64,000 bases of DNA from Streptomyces sp. CG4 (GTDB taxonomy: Bacteria > Actinomycetota > Actinomycetes > Streptomycetales > Streptomycetaceae): positions 8,308,001-8,372,000 of the forward strand of contig NZ_CP163525.1 in the NCBI RefSeq assembly GCF_041080655.1, written 5' to 3'. The stretch's first letter is position 1, and every line of letters starts with the position of its first letter. Positions 1 to 7,999 of this stretch are shown here, piece by piece. The position numbers and the translations under genes were made by a program. The notes beneath the pieces are model-generated. The model had not been told where the DNA came from. It saw only the letters and a list, made by a program, of their open reading frames with translations, and ran no database searches.

Positions 1-33
1 GCGCAGAGTGATGGGCTCGAAGAGCGCGCTCAC
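1..33 (-). CDS. NADH:flavin oxidoreductase, Old Yellow Enzyme family (N-terminus only)
   Basis: Only the first 11 codons lie in the window, reading MSALFEPITLR leftward off the edge. This is the usual opening of Old Yellow Enzyme-type flavoproteins, which reduce activated C=C bonds with FMN and NAD(P)H. The GTG at 33 is preferred over an in-frame ATG at 45 because GGAG lies six bases before it. It is divergent from the ArsR gene and shares a promoter region rich in CTCGTAC motifs, so ArsR probably controls it. The identity rests on a very short stretch. Confidence 0.5.
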   Translation of the reverse strand, partial: MSALFEPITLR

Positions 34-67
34 GACGGACTCCATTCGTCACGGGACCACTGGTCGA

Positions 68-122
68 CTCGTACGATAACCCTCGTACTACGAGATCTGT
101 CAAACTACGATGCGTCTCGTAC
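68..122. promoter_or_regulatory. Candidate ArsR operator cluster between divergent genes
   Basis: CTCGTAC occurs three times (68-74, 82-88, 116-122). The middle copy is half of a perfect 6-1-6 dyad, CTCGTA-C-TACGAG (82-94), and TCGTACGA (69-76) is a perfect 8-bp palindrome. The sites lie between the flavoprotein start and the ArsR start, where a dimeric winged-helix repressor would be expected to bind. Confidence 0.5.
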
Positions 123-140
123 AATGGTCGCGGTCGACGG

Positions 141-207
141 GTTCCGCGGGTTCCATGGGTTCCGCGGGTTCCGCGAAGAGTCGACGAGTCGACGAGTTCC
201 GCGAAGA
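141..207. repeat. Tandem 9-bp repeats upstream of the ArsR start
   Basis: Four tandem copies of GTTCCGCGG (141-149, 150-158, 159-167, 168-176; copy 2 has an AT change, copy 4 ends in A) are followed by two copies of GAGTCGAC (178-193) and a second TTCCGCGAAGA (197-207). They lie in the leader of the ArsR gene if it starts at 220. If translation began at an upstream ATG (124) they would encode a GFRGF-type repeat, which I think is not real. Confidence 0.7.
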
Positions 208-219
208 AGGGCAGCCGCC

Positions 220-576
220 GTGACCGAAACCGCCACAACCGGCCGCGCACTGCCGCACCCGCGGCCGCAGGAGATCCGCCTGGAGACCGTGCTGCACGCG
301 CTCTCCGATCCGATGCGGCTGCGGATCGTGCGCGAACTGGCCGCCGTGGAAGCCGAGTTGTCCTGCTCCCAGTTCGACGTGCCGGTGACCAAGTCCACCA
401 CCACGCACCACTTCCGCGTGCTGCGCGAAAGCGGGGTCATCCGGCAGGTCTACCGCGGCACGGCCAAGATGAACGCCCTGCGCCGGGACGACCTGGAGCA
501 TCTCTTCCCTGGCCTGCTCGACAGCCTCCTCGCCGCAGCGGACCGGCAGGCCGCCCGCCTCGGCGACGGTGGCTGA
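220..576 (+). CDS. ArsR-family winged-helix transcriptional regulator
   Basis: A 118-residue protein, the usual size for ArsR/SmtB repressors. The helix-turn-helix spans about residues 22-78, with recognition helix around STTTHHFRVLRE (59-70) followed by the wing (VIRQVYRGTAK). No clustered metal-binding cysteines are present apart from Cys49, so metal sensing is not supported. The GTG at 220 is chosen because GAAGAAGGG precedes it; an ATG at 124 would add a low-complexity repeat. It is divergent from the flavin oxidoreductase, and this pairing suggests control of a redox or electrophile response. Confidence 0.85.
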   Translation: MTETATTGRALPHPRPQEIRLETVLHALSDPMRLRIVRELAAVEAELSCSQFDVPVTKSTTTHHFRVLRESGVIRQVYRGTAKMNALRRDDLEHLFPGLLDSLLAAADRQAARLGDGG

Positions 577-627
577 CGGGAACGTACGGGGTGCAGCAGA
601 GCGGCTCGGTCCGCCGCCGGCCGGCAG

Positions 628-1968
628 TCAGTCCGCCTCGGCTACGGCACCCACCTCCGAACCCGCCTGAGCGGGAAGGTGGTTGAACAGCAGGTTCAGT
701 ACGATCGCGGACAGGCAGCCCGCGCTGATGCCGCTGTTCATCACCGTCTGGAACCAGTCCGGGAACTTCTCGTAGACCGTCGGCACGCCCACCGGCAGCA
801 TGCCGATCGCCACCGAGACGGCCACCACGGTCAGATTGTGGTTGCCCCGGAAGTCGACCCCGGCCAGCGTCCGCAGCCCGCTCGCCGCGACCGTGCCGAA
901 CATGACCAGACCGGCGCCGCCCAGCACCGGCGCCGGGATCGCCGCGACCACCGCGCCCAGCTTGGGCAGCAGCCCGAGCAGCACCAGGATCCCGCCCGCC
1001 GCCGCGACCACCCAGCGGCTGCGCACCCGGGTCATGCCGACCAGGCCCACGTTCTGCGCGTACGCCGTGTACGGGAAGGTGTTGAAGACACCGCCCAGGA
1101 CGGTCGAGAGGCCATCGGCGCGCAGGCCGTCGGCGAGCGAGCGCGGCTCGACCTTCCGGCCGGTCAGCTCGCCGACCGCGATCAGGTCGCCGGTCGTCTC
1201 CGTCATCGTCACCAGCGCAACCACCAGCATGGACACGATCGCGGACGCCTTGAAGACCGGCGTCCCGAAGTGGAACGGCGTGCTGATGCCCACCCAGTCG
1301 GCGTCGGCGACCCCGCTGAAGTCCGTGAACCCGAACGGCACCGCGACCGCCAGGCCCACCGCGATGCCGGTCAGGACGGCGATCCGGCCGAGCGCGGCGG
1401 GCGCGAACCGCTGCACGGCCAGCACGACCAGCAGCACGAAGGCGGCCAGCGCCAGATTCTTCGGCTCCCCGAAGTCCTTCGCACCGGCTCCGCCCGCCGC
1501 CCAGTTGCCCGCGACCGGCAGCAGCGAGAGCCCGATGATCAGGATCACCGTGCCGGTCACCAGCGGCGGGAAGAACCGCAACAGCCGGCCGAAGACCGGC
1601 GCCAGCAGCATGATCGCAAGACCCGCGACGATCACCGCGCCGTAGATCGCGGGCAGTCCGCCGCCGGTCGTGCCGATGAGCACCATCGGCGACACGGCCG
1701 CGAACGTACAGCCCTGCATGATCGGCAGCCGGACGCCGAACCGCCGGAAGCCGACGCACTGGATCAGCGTCGCGATCCCGCACACCAGCAGATCGGCCGT
1801 GATCAGATACGCCAGGTCGGCGGGCGACAGCTTCATCGCGCCGCCCACGATCAGCGGCACGGCGACCGCACCGGCGTACATCGCGAGCACATGCTGCAGC
1901 CCGAAGGCGGCCAACTGCCGTGCCGGCGGCATCTCGTCGACGGGGTGGACCTCTGCGGTGGTGGCCAT
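628..1968 (-). CDS. NCS2-family xanthine/uracil permease
   Basis: A 446-residue membrane protein of the nucleobase:cation symporter-2 family that imports purines or pyrimidines across the cytoplasmic membrane. Hydrophobic helices fill residues 20-440. The family signature is visible as QNVGLVGMTR (305-314), and the transport-domain motif TMTETTGD is at 254-261. Start ATG at 1968; the gene is downstream of the ferredoxin reductase on the same strand with a 180-base gap. Exact substrate (xanthine, urate or uracil) cannot be decided by eye; the sequence looks closest to xanthine/urate permeases. Confidence 0.9.
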   Translation of the reverse strand: MATTAEVHPVDEMPPARQLAAFGLQHVLAMYAGAVAVPLIVGGAMKLSPADLAYLITADLLVCGIATLIQCVGFRRFGVRLPIMQGCTFAAVSPMVLIGTTGGGLPAIYGAVIVAGLAIMLLAPVFGRLLRFFPPLVTGTVILIIGLSLLPVAGNWAAGGAGAKDFGEPKNLALAAFVLLVVLAVQRFAPAALGRIAVLTGIAVGLAVAVPFGFTDFSGVADADWVGISTPFHFGTPVFKASAIVSMLVVALVTMTETTGDLIAVGELTGRKVEPRSLADGLRADGLSTVLGGVFNTFPYTAYAQNVGLVGMTRVRSRWVVAAAGGILVLLGLLPKLGAVVAAIPAPVLGGAGLVMFGTVAASGLRTLAGVDFRGNHNLTVVAVSVAIGMLPVGVPTVYEKFPDWFQTVMNSGISAGCLSAIVLNLLFNHLPAQAGSEVGAVAEAD

Positions 1969-2150
1969 GGGGACTCCAACGGTGCCGGGCGGGAAGGGAC
2001 ATCCGAACAGCACGAGACCGTAAGCTTCTTGAACAGTTTGTTGATTTCCGGTCTGTTGCCGCTGTGTGTCATGCCCGCCGGGCAGCCGGGACATCCCTGG
2101 CCACCGGGCCCGCGCCCACCGCGCCGCGAGGGAATGTCCGTCGACGAGGC

Positions 2151-3521
2151 CTATGCCGACCCTGCCGCCGTGAGCAGCGCGTCCCAGTCGGCCAGCTTGA
2201 CCACGCCCCGCCCGAGCTGCGCGCCCAGTGCGGCCTCGGCCCGCTCGATCGCCAGCCACCCCGTCCACAGGACGGGTTCGATCCCGGCCGCCCGCAGCGC
2301 CGCCAGCGGATCCTCGGGCACCTGCCGGGCGACCAGCGCGGGAGCGTCCGCGAGCACCGAGGCCGCCGTCTCCTTGGCACAGGGCCGGTTGGTGCCGATC
2401 ACACCCGTCGGGCCGCGCTTGATCCACCCGGCGACATACTCGCCGGGGGAGGGGGCGCCGTCGCGGACGACGCGCCCCGCCGCGTTCGGCACCGTACCGG
2501 TCACCGCGTCGAACGGCAGCCCGTCCAGCGGCACTCCGCGATAGCCCACCGCGCGCAGCACCACCTGGGCGGGCACCTCCTCGAACCGGCCCGTGCCCGT
2601 CACCCCGCCGTGCCCGTCCGGCGCCGTCCGCTCGAACCGCACGGCGCCCACCCGGCCTTCGCCGCTCCCCGCTTCGCCCGAGCGGGAGGTGCCCCCACTC
2701 GCGAGCACCTCCACGGGGCGCAGGAAGAACCGCAGCCCGATCCGCCGGGCGGCGTCGGCCGGCGGCCGCTCGGCCCAGCCGCGCAGCACTTCCAGATTGC
2801 GGCGCTGTACGGCGGGCAGCGCGGCGGGGTCGGCCGGATCCAGCGCCAAGTCGGCGGGATCGACGGTGACTTCGGTGCCGGGCAGCCCGCCCAGCTCGCG
2901 CAGCTCCTTGGTGGTGAAACGGGCCTGCGAGGGGCCGCGCCGGCCCACCATGTGCACCTCGGCGATGCCGCTCGCGGTCAGCGTGTCCAGCGCCGCCTGC
3001 GGGATGTCCGTCGGGCGCAGCTCCGCGGCGCCCCGCACCAGCATCCGCGTGACGTCGACCGCCACATTGCCCACGCCGATGACGACGGCCGATCGCACTC
3101 CGTGTAGGAAGCCGGCGTCGGCCGCGTCCGGATGTGCGCTGTACCAAGCCACGAAGTCGGTCGCCGACCAGCTGCCGGGCAACTCCTCGCCCGGTATCCC
3201 CAGCCGGCGGTCGGTGGCGGCGCCCACGCAGTACACCACCGCGTGATACAGCTCCCTGAGACGCTCCACCGGCAGCCCGCCGGGGCCGCCCACCCGGACA
3301 CCGCCGAGGAACCGCACCCGCTCGTGCTCCAGAACCGTACGGAGACTGCCCTGCAGGGACTTGATCTTCTCGTGGTCCGGGGCGACACCGTAGCGGACCA
3401 GGCCGTAGGGGCACGGCAGCCGGTCCACGACGTCCACGTGGACGCCGGGATCCCCCTGGACCAGGCTCTGGGCGGTATAGCACCCGCTCGGCCCCGAACC
3501 GACGACGGCGACACGCAGCAC
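2151..3521 (-). CDS. FAD-dependent ferredoxin--NADP reductase, FprA/adrenodoxin reductase type
   Basis: A 456-residue flavoprotein that moves electrons between NADPH and ferredoxin. The N-terminal FAD site VVGSGPSGCYTA is at 6-17, the NADPH site GVGNVAVDVTR at 149-159, and the C-terminal GWIKRGPTGVIGTNR segment is typical of the FprA/adrenodoxin reductase branch. The GTG at 3521 is chosen because AAGGAG lies seven bases upstream. A short Gly/Ser/Glu-rich insert near residues 290-300 is unusual. No ferredoxin or P450 gene is adjacent. Confidence 0.92.
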   Translation of the reverse strand: MLRVAVVGSGPSGCYTAQSLVQGDPGVHVDVVDRLPCPYGLVRYGVAPDHEKIKSLQGSLRTVLEHERVRFLGGVRVGGPGGLPVERLRELYHAVVYCVGAATDRRLGIPGEELPGSWSATDFVAWYSAHPDAADAGFLHGVRSAVVIGVGNVAVDVTRMLVRGAAELRPTDIPQAALDTLTASGIAEVHMVGRRGPSQARFTTKELRELGGLPGTEVTVDPADLALDPADPAALPAVQRRNLEVLRGWAERPPADAARRIGLRFFLRPVEVLASGGTSRSGEAGSGEGRVGAVRFERTAPDGHGGVTGTGRFEEVPAQVVLRAVGYRGVPLDGLPFDAVTGTVPNAAGRVVRDGAPSPGEYVAGWIKRGPTGVIGTNRPCAKETAASVLADAPALVARQVPEDPLAALRAAGIEPVLWTGWLAIERAEAALGAQLGRGVVKLADWDALLTAAGSA

Positions 3522-3717
3522 AGCGGTACTCCTTGCCCGAAGGAGGGTGGTGTGCGGACGGCTCCAGCATTGCATCCCCTGGCCCATGGCGGCAGGGTCC
3601 GGCGGGGTGACCCCGACGCGTGTCCGTTCGTATGGAATGCGATCATGCGGTTACTTTGCGTGTGTGCTAGAAGCATCCTTGCTTAATCTTTCCGATCGAA
3701 ACGCGGAGGACGGCGCG

Positions 3718-4542
3718 GTGTCCGTGTGGCCCGCGTGGAAGGTGCGGGAGCACGGCGGCACCACCTCCTGGTACCAGGTCCGGCTGGCCTTCCCCGACGG
3801 CGCCCGGGTCGACGCCCTGGCCGTCCTGCACGACGGATGCGTGTCCATCGAGGACGTCACCGCGCAGCCGGCCCTGTCCCTCGCCGACCTCACGGCACTC
3901 GCCAACTGGATCGGGGGCCCGCTGTTCGCATCCTGCGGGGTGGCCGGGGAGCGGCCGCACGAGGGCGACGGCGACGGGCGCCCCGAGGAACGGCACGAGG
4001 GCGAGCAGCCGGAGGGGCGACCCGAAGGCGAGCAGCCGGAGAAGCCGTGCGAGCCGGATGAACCAGGGGGGCGGTGCGATCCGCGGCAGCGGTTCGAAGG
4101 GCATGAACGGTTCGAAGCACATGAACGGTTCGAACCGCACGAACGGTACGAACCGCAAGCCGGCGACATGACAGAACGGCGCGAAGGCGAGCCGCCGCAG
4201 GACCGGATCGACGGCGAGCGTCCTCAGGGGCGGATCGACGGCGAGCGCCCCGAGGGGTGGTGCGCCGGTGAGCGGCCGCAGGGGCCGTACGCACCGCGGG
4301 TCCGCGCCGTGGAAGAGATCGCACTCGGCGTGGGTCTCCGGCGCGCCCGGGCCGGCTGGCCGCGGGGCATCGAGGGCCGTCGGCTCGTCGCACGGGAGTA
4401 CCGCGCCGCACAGCAGGGCGGCGTCGATCCGGTGCTCGCCGTGATGAGCGCGACCGGACGCAGCCGCCGCCGCTCCCTCAGGATGATCGCCCAGGCACGG
4501 GACGCCGGTTTGCTGACGCCGCGTCACGCGCGCCGTCGCTGA
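3718..4542 (+). CDS. DUF6214-family protein with internal amino-acid repeats
   Basis: A 274-residue protein of unknown function. The conserved N-terminal domain (about 1-75, starting SVWPAWKVREHGGTTSW) and the basic C-terminal domain (about 205-274, with a helical RRRSLRMIAQARDAG segment) match what I recall of the Streptomyces DUF6214 family. Between them lies a Glu/Pro/Arg-rich linker with repeats: RFEGHE, RFEAHE, RFEPHE, RYEPQ (residues 125-146) and two copies of RIDGERPxG. The GTG at 3718 follows GGAGG at a good distance. No enzymatic motif is visible. Confidence 0.8.
   Translation: MSVWPAWKVREHGGTTSWYQVRLAFPDGARVDALAVLHDGCVSIEDVTAQPALSLADLTALANWIGGPLFASCGVAGERPHEGDGDGRPEERHEGEQPEGRPEGEQPEKPCEPDEPGGRCDPRQRFEGHERFEAHERFEPHERYEPQAGDMTERREGEPPQDRIDGERPQGRIDGERPEGWCAGERPQGPYAPRVRAVEEIALGVGLRRARAGWPRGIEGRRLVAREYRAAQQGGVDPVLAVMSATGRSRRRSLRMIAQARDAGLLTPRHARRR
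4090..4257 (+). repeat. In-frame tandem repeats in the DUF6214 linker
   Basis: Three and a half copies of an 18-bp unit beginning CGGTTCGAA start at 4090, 4108, 4126 and 4144 and encode RFExHE. A second pair of 27-bp units (4204-4230 and 4231-4257) encodes RIDGERPQG and RIDGERPEG. Both unit lengths are multiples of three, so copy number could change without a frameshift. Confidence 0.85.
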
Positions 4543-4566
4543 GGGGAGTTGAGGTTCGAGCGGTCG

Positions 4567-5232
4567 TCACTGGCCGCTCGGGCGCTCCTCCGTGGCGAAG
4601 AACCGGGACAGATCCCGTTCCCGCGCCTCCTCGCCCCTCTCGCTCTCCGGCACGCCCGCTTCCCTGTCGAGTCCGTACCGCTGGAACAGCTCGGCCCGCA
4701 GCACCGGGACGGGCATCGCCGCCCCCGGGATCAGCGCCGCGTACACCGCGCCCATCAGCAGGGCGCGCAGCATCGGGTAGTCGGCGGTGACGTCCTCGGA
4801 GCCGTACCGGGCGACGGTGTCGCTGAGCAGCTCCGCCAGCCGGCGCTGCTCCGGGCACGGCACGAAGCCCTCCGCCTGCAGCAGCCCCGCCATGTGCTGC
4901 CGCATGAGCACCGGGCGGTCGCGGGCCAGGCCCAGGATCGCGTCGATGGCCCGGGCCAGCCGCTCCCGGCCGTCCTCGGTGCGCGGCTCCCGCTCCAGCG
5001 CCTCCTCCAGCGTGCGGTGCATCAGCCGGTGCACGGCGGACTGCACCAGCTGGCGCTTGCCGGGGAAGTAGTACGACACCAGTCCGCGCGCCGAACCGGC
5101 CCGGTCCGCTATGTCGCCCAGTGTCGTGGCCTCGAAACCGCGCTCGTCGACCAGTTCCACCGCGGCCTGCAGCAGCCGCTCCCGGGAACGGCGCCGCAAC
5201 TCTTCATTGACCGAGGCGCTGCGCGGGGACAT
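4567..5232 (-). CDS. TetR-family transcriptional regulator
   Basis: A 221-residue TetR repressor. The DNA-binding domain covers about residues 9-58, with the helix-turn-helix in TTLGDIADRAGSARGLVSYY; the rest is the ligand-binding domain. The ATG at 5232 is chosen because GGAG lies seven bases before it and the upstream frame is non-coding in character. A 21-bp dyad covers its own -10 region, which points to autorepression. No divergent partner gene starts nearby, so its targets may be elsewhere. Ligand unknown. Confidence 0.88.
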   Translation of the reverse strand: MSPRSASVNEELRRRSRERLLQAAVELVDERGFEATTLGDIADRAGSARGLVSYYFPGKRQLVQSAVHRLMHRTLEEALEREPRTEDGRERLARAIDAILGLARDRPVLMRQHMAGLLQAEGFVPCPEQRRLAELLSDTVARYGSEDVTADYPMLRALLMGAVYAALIPGAAMPVPVLRAELFQRYGLDREAGVPESERGEEARERDLSRFFATEERPSGQ

Positions 5233-5246
5233 TCCGAAACTCCTGC

Positions 5247-5271
5247 GTTGACTGGCTGCCAGCCAACTATA
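5247..5271 (-). promoter_or_regulatory. TetR operator overlapping the -10 of the TetR gene
   Basis: GTTGACTGGC-T-GCCAGCCAAC (5247-5267) is a 21-bp inverted repeat with nine of ten matching arm positions. On the minus strand TATAGT (5271-5266) is a good -10 hexamer that overlaps the dyad edge, so bound repressor would block the promoter. Confidence 0.6.
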
Positions 5272-5641
5272 CTCAACGCAGCGGGCACCGGCACGCGCGG
5301 GGCCCGCCCAGGGCTGCCGTCCGTCTGGGGCGACGCGGGGGATCGTCTCAGGCGGACGGCGCACGTGCGAGCGTTTATCACCCGCGGCCGAGCCCTTTGC
5401 CGCGGGCAGCTCCCCGCGCTCGCGATGCCGTGCCCGGCGGTGCCCGGGCAGCCCGAGCCGCCCGGACTCATGCGTCCGGTCAGGCATCCCACCCGGCCTT
5501 CGGCGCCGCGCCAAGACCGGGTTCGGCGAGAACCAGGACGAGGCGCGAGCGGGCCCCGCCACCCAGCCCGAGGACTACCAGGGCTGACCGCTCCACGACC
5601 GCCGGCGCTGCGACCGCTCCGCAGTCGGCCGCTTTCCGGTC
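5272..5641. other. Non-coding gap, no gene recognised
   Basis: About 370 bases without a supported gene. A short plus-strand frame ending at the TGA near 5587 reads KTGFGENQDEARAG and has normal codon bias, so it could be the tail of a lost gene, but it has no start and I recognise no family. The rest has no coding signal that I trust. Confidence 0.4.
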
Positions 5642-6388
5642 CTAGAGGCGCTCTTTCGGATCTTGCCGGGTCGTGGGTCCTGGCCCGGACGGCAGGCCCT
5701 GGTCCACCAGGTCCAGCACCGGCAGCAGCGCGTCGGGCCGGTCCGTCACCGGCAGGTGGTCGACGAAGTGCACGCGGCAGCCGAGCGCGGCCGCGCCGCC
5801 GTCCGCCTCCTTGCTGTCACCCACCATCACCACCTCGCGCGGATCGGCGCCCAGCGCCGCGCAGGCGACCGAGAACAGCCGCGGGTCCGGCTTCTGCACG
5901 CTGTGCTCGTACGACAGCGCATACGCGTCCACGTACCGGTCGAGCCCGTGCGCGCGGAACACCGGGCGCAGATCCCAGCCGATGTTGCTGACCACGCCCA
6001 CGCCGATCCCGCGCTCGCGCAGCGTGCGCAGCACCTCGGCGGCGTCCGGGTACGGGGCCCAGGCGGCGGGGGTCATATGCCGCTCGTACAGCGCGTCATG
6101 CAGGGCGGGATCGGGCAGCGGTACCCGCCGGGACAGGCCCGTGTAGGCGGCCCGGTGCAACTCCGCGCTCTCGTCCCGCACCGCCCAGACCCTGGCCAGG
6201 TCCTGCGGCAGCTCCACCGGCGACGCACCGCCGGCGAGCGCGCCAACCGTCTCCAAGGCCTGTGCGGTTGCCTTGAGTTCCGGTTCGGGCAGGGTGTGTC
6301 CCGTCTCGTCCAGTACCGCACGCAGCCAGGATTCGGTGGACTCGACGCGGAACAGCGTCCCGGAGAAGTCGAACAACACGGCAGTCAT
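5642..6388 (-). CDS. HAD-superfamily hydrolase
   Basis: A 248-residue haloacid dehalogenase-type hydrolase, probably a phosphatase acting on a small phosphorylated metabolite. Motif I is LFDFSGTL (residues 5-12), motif II VVSNIGWD, motif III Lys in QKPDP, motif IV MVGDSKEAD. The usual second aspartate of the DxD motif is Ser (D-F-S), which is atypical for phosphatases. An alpha-helical cap domain lies between motifs I and II. The start ATG at 6388 opens directly on the catalytic strand. Substrate unknown. Confidence 0.88.
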   Translation of the reverse strand: MTAVLFDFSGTLFRVESTESWLRAVLDETGHTLPEPELKATAQALETVGALAGGASPVELPQDLARVWAVRDESAELHRAAYTGLSRRVPLPDPALHDALYERHMTPAAWAPYPDAAEVLRTLRERGIGVGVVSNIGWDLRPVFRAHGLDRYVDAYALSYEHSVQKPDPRLFSVACAALGADPREVVMVGDSKEADGGAAALGCRVHFVDHLPVTDRPDALLPVLDLVDQGLPSGPGPTTRQDPKERL

Positions 6389-6486
6389 GCGCCGACCCTA
6401 TCGGCGGGCGGTGCACCGGCGTACCGGGCCACCGCACCGCGCCCCCGCTTGGACCACCACGGCCGACGCCACCACCAGCGCCACTA

Positions 6487-6896
6487 TCAACGCCCGAACA
6501 GCCGGCCGCCGAGGACGTGCGAAGGCCAGTGCACGCCACAGGCCGCACATGACGGTGGCCGTCATGGCCTGGCCGGACGGGAAGGTCGCGGTACGAACCG
6601 TTCGCGGGCGGGGCGGGGCCGGCCGACCGCGCCCTTCACCGTCTGCCGCACGAGCGACGCCACGGCCACGGTGACCGCCGGCCACAGCGCCGCCCACCAG
6701 GTGGCCGTGCCGGCCGCACCGCGACGGCCGCGCGCACCAGGCCCATGGTCAGCGGGTCCCAGGCCCAGTCCGTCAGCCTCCGGAAGGCCTGTGTGAGGGC
6801 GCGATCGTGGACGGCCCAGCGGTGGGTTGTGCGGGAGAGGGTGCCGTCCACGGTGAGCAGCGGCTGCCAGTCGACCGCGACGAGGGCCGTGAGCAT
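6487..6896 (-). pseudogene. PAP2-family phosphatase, degraded by frameshifts and an internal deletion
   Basis: Fragments of a membrane phosphatase of the PAP2 family are spread over three frames. Frame 1 from 6896 reads a normal N-terminus (TDWAWDPLTMGLVRAAVAV), a second frame continues (TATWWAALWPAVTVAVASL, then GAVGRPRPARERF), and a third carries the active-site motif FPSGQAMTATVMCG (His of FPSGH changed to Gln). The last motif GVHWPSHVLGG follows almost at once in yet another frame and ends at a TGA at 6487. The segment normally between the last two motifs is gone. The gene cannot make a working enzyme. Confidence 0.85.
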
Positions 6897-6970
6897 GCCG
6901 CGATCCTTGTTCGGTCGGGCGGCCTTGTGGTCACCGTCCGGCCGGCCGCGTGGCGCACCGGGCCGTCAGG

Positions 6971-7906
6971 TCAGCCGAGCGCCCGCAACCCGGGGACCAC
7001 GGCCACCAGCACCGGAAGCACCGGCACCAGCGCCGCCACCGCTGTCAGCCGCAGCCGGTGCAGGGCGGGGAGCCGGTCCGGGGGAGTCAGCAGCCGGTGC
7101 ACCCGCTGCGGCACATGGGCCTGCGGGGTGGGGCAAGGGCCGAACACGCCCCGCTCCTCGTTCAGTTCGACCAGCGCCAGCGCGGTCGTCAGCCGGCCGA
7201 AACGCCGGGACGCCATGTCGTCGGCGGCCAGCTCCACGAGCCGGTGCATCGCGTCGCGGAACGCGGCGAACACCGGCACCTGCGGGAACCCGCCCGCGAG
7301 CGCCGCCGAACAGTGCAGCAGCCAGTCGTGCCGGGCCTGTGCGTGACCCTGCTCATGCGCGAGCAGCGCGTCCAGCTGACGCCCCTTCAGGCGGCGCAGC
7401 GCGGCCGTCGTGATGACCAGCCGGGGTGCCGTACCGGGCAGCCACCAGGCGTCGGGTCGCTCGCCCTCCAGGACCACCAGCCGGCCGCTCGCCGGCTCCT
7501 CGCCCGGCAACAGCGGGGCGCGCACGAGGAGTTCGGCCCGCCGGGTGCGCCGCCGGGCACGGGCTCGTACGACCTCGCGCACCAGCATCGCGAGGCTCCA
7601 CAGGCCGCCGGCGGCGAGCAGTACGGCGGTGAGGGCCGCCCACGGGTCGGCCGTACCGAGGGCGTACGCGTCGACGACCACGCGCGGAGCCCGGGCGAAG
7701 ACGTGCCCGCGCACCGCCTGCCAGGCCGCCGAGGCGCTGAGCGTCATCGACAGCGCGCAGCACAGGAGGACGGCCGCCACGACGCACTGCCACACCCAGA
7801 GGGCGACGACCGGTTCGCGGTCCGGCCAGTCGGCCCGGGCCAGCAGCCGCGGGGCGACGACGGCGGTCAGGGCGCCGAGCAGCAGCAGGGTCACGGGGAC
7901 CATCAT
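6971..7906 (-). CDS. M56-family (BlaR1-like) membrane metallopeptidase
   Basis: A 311-residue integral membrane zinc protease. Hydrophobic segments lie near residues 2-20, 35-55, 90-110 and at the C-terminus; the zinc motif HEQGH is at 184-188 and the probable third ligand is in ELAADD about 35 residues later. There is no extracellular sensor domain like that of BlaR1. Two consecutive ATG codons (7906 and 7903) open the frame. M56 genes usually pair with a BlaI-type repressor, but none is seen here. The neighbour upstream is a DUF5134 membrane protein, a pairing I recall from Streptomyces. Confidence 0.85.
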   Translation of the reverse strand: MMVPVTLLLLGALTAVVAPRLLARADWPDREPVVALWVWQCVVAAVLLCCALSMTLSASAAWQAVRGHVFARAPRVVVDAYALGTADPWAALTAVLLAAGGLWSLAMLVREVVRARARRRTRRAELLVRAPLLPGEEPASGRLVVLEGERPDAWWLPGTAPRLVITTAALRRLKGRQLDALLAHEQGHAQARHDWLLHCSAALAGGFPQVPVFAAFRDAMHRLVELAADDMASRRFGRLTTALALVELNEERGVFGPCPTPQAHVPQRVHRLLTPPDRLPALHRLRLTAVAALVPVLPVLVAVVPGLRALG

Positions 7907-7999
7907 GGTCAGCACCCTATGAGCGCGAGGCCGCTCACGGGTACGGTCCGCGTACGCGAAGTGACGCACACAACGCGCCCCATGGCTCACCTGCTCCGC

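Noticed and set aside
1969..2150. Possible purine riboswitch before the permease
   Set aside because: I found no xanthine- or guanine-type aptamer core; only an AT-rich promoter-like patch near 2020-2060.
437..3570. Very long minus-strand frames (521 and 980 codons) across the permease and reductase genes
   Set aside because: They are open only because GC-rich DNA has few stops. The true permease shares one of these frames but starts at 1968; upstream parts are out-of-frame reads of the reductase.
5490..5590. Plus-strand fragment ending KTGFGENQDEARAG to a TGA
   Set aside because: Codon bias looks normal, but it has no start, no ribosome site and no recognised family. It is noted only as a possible gene tail.
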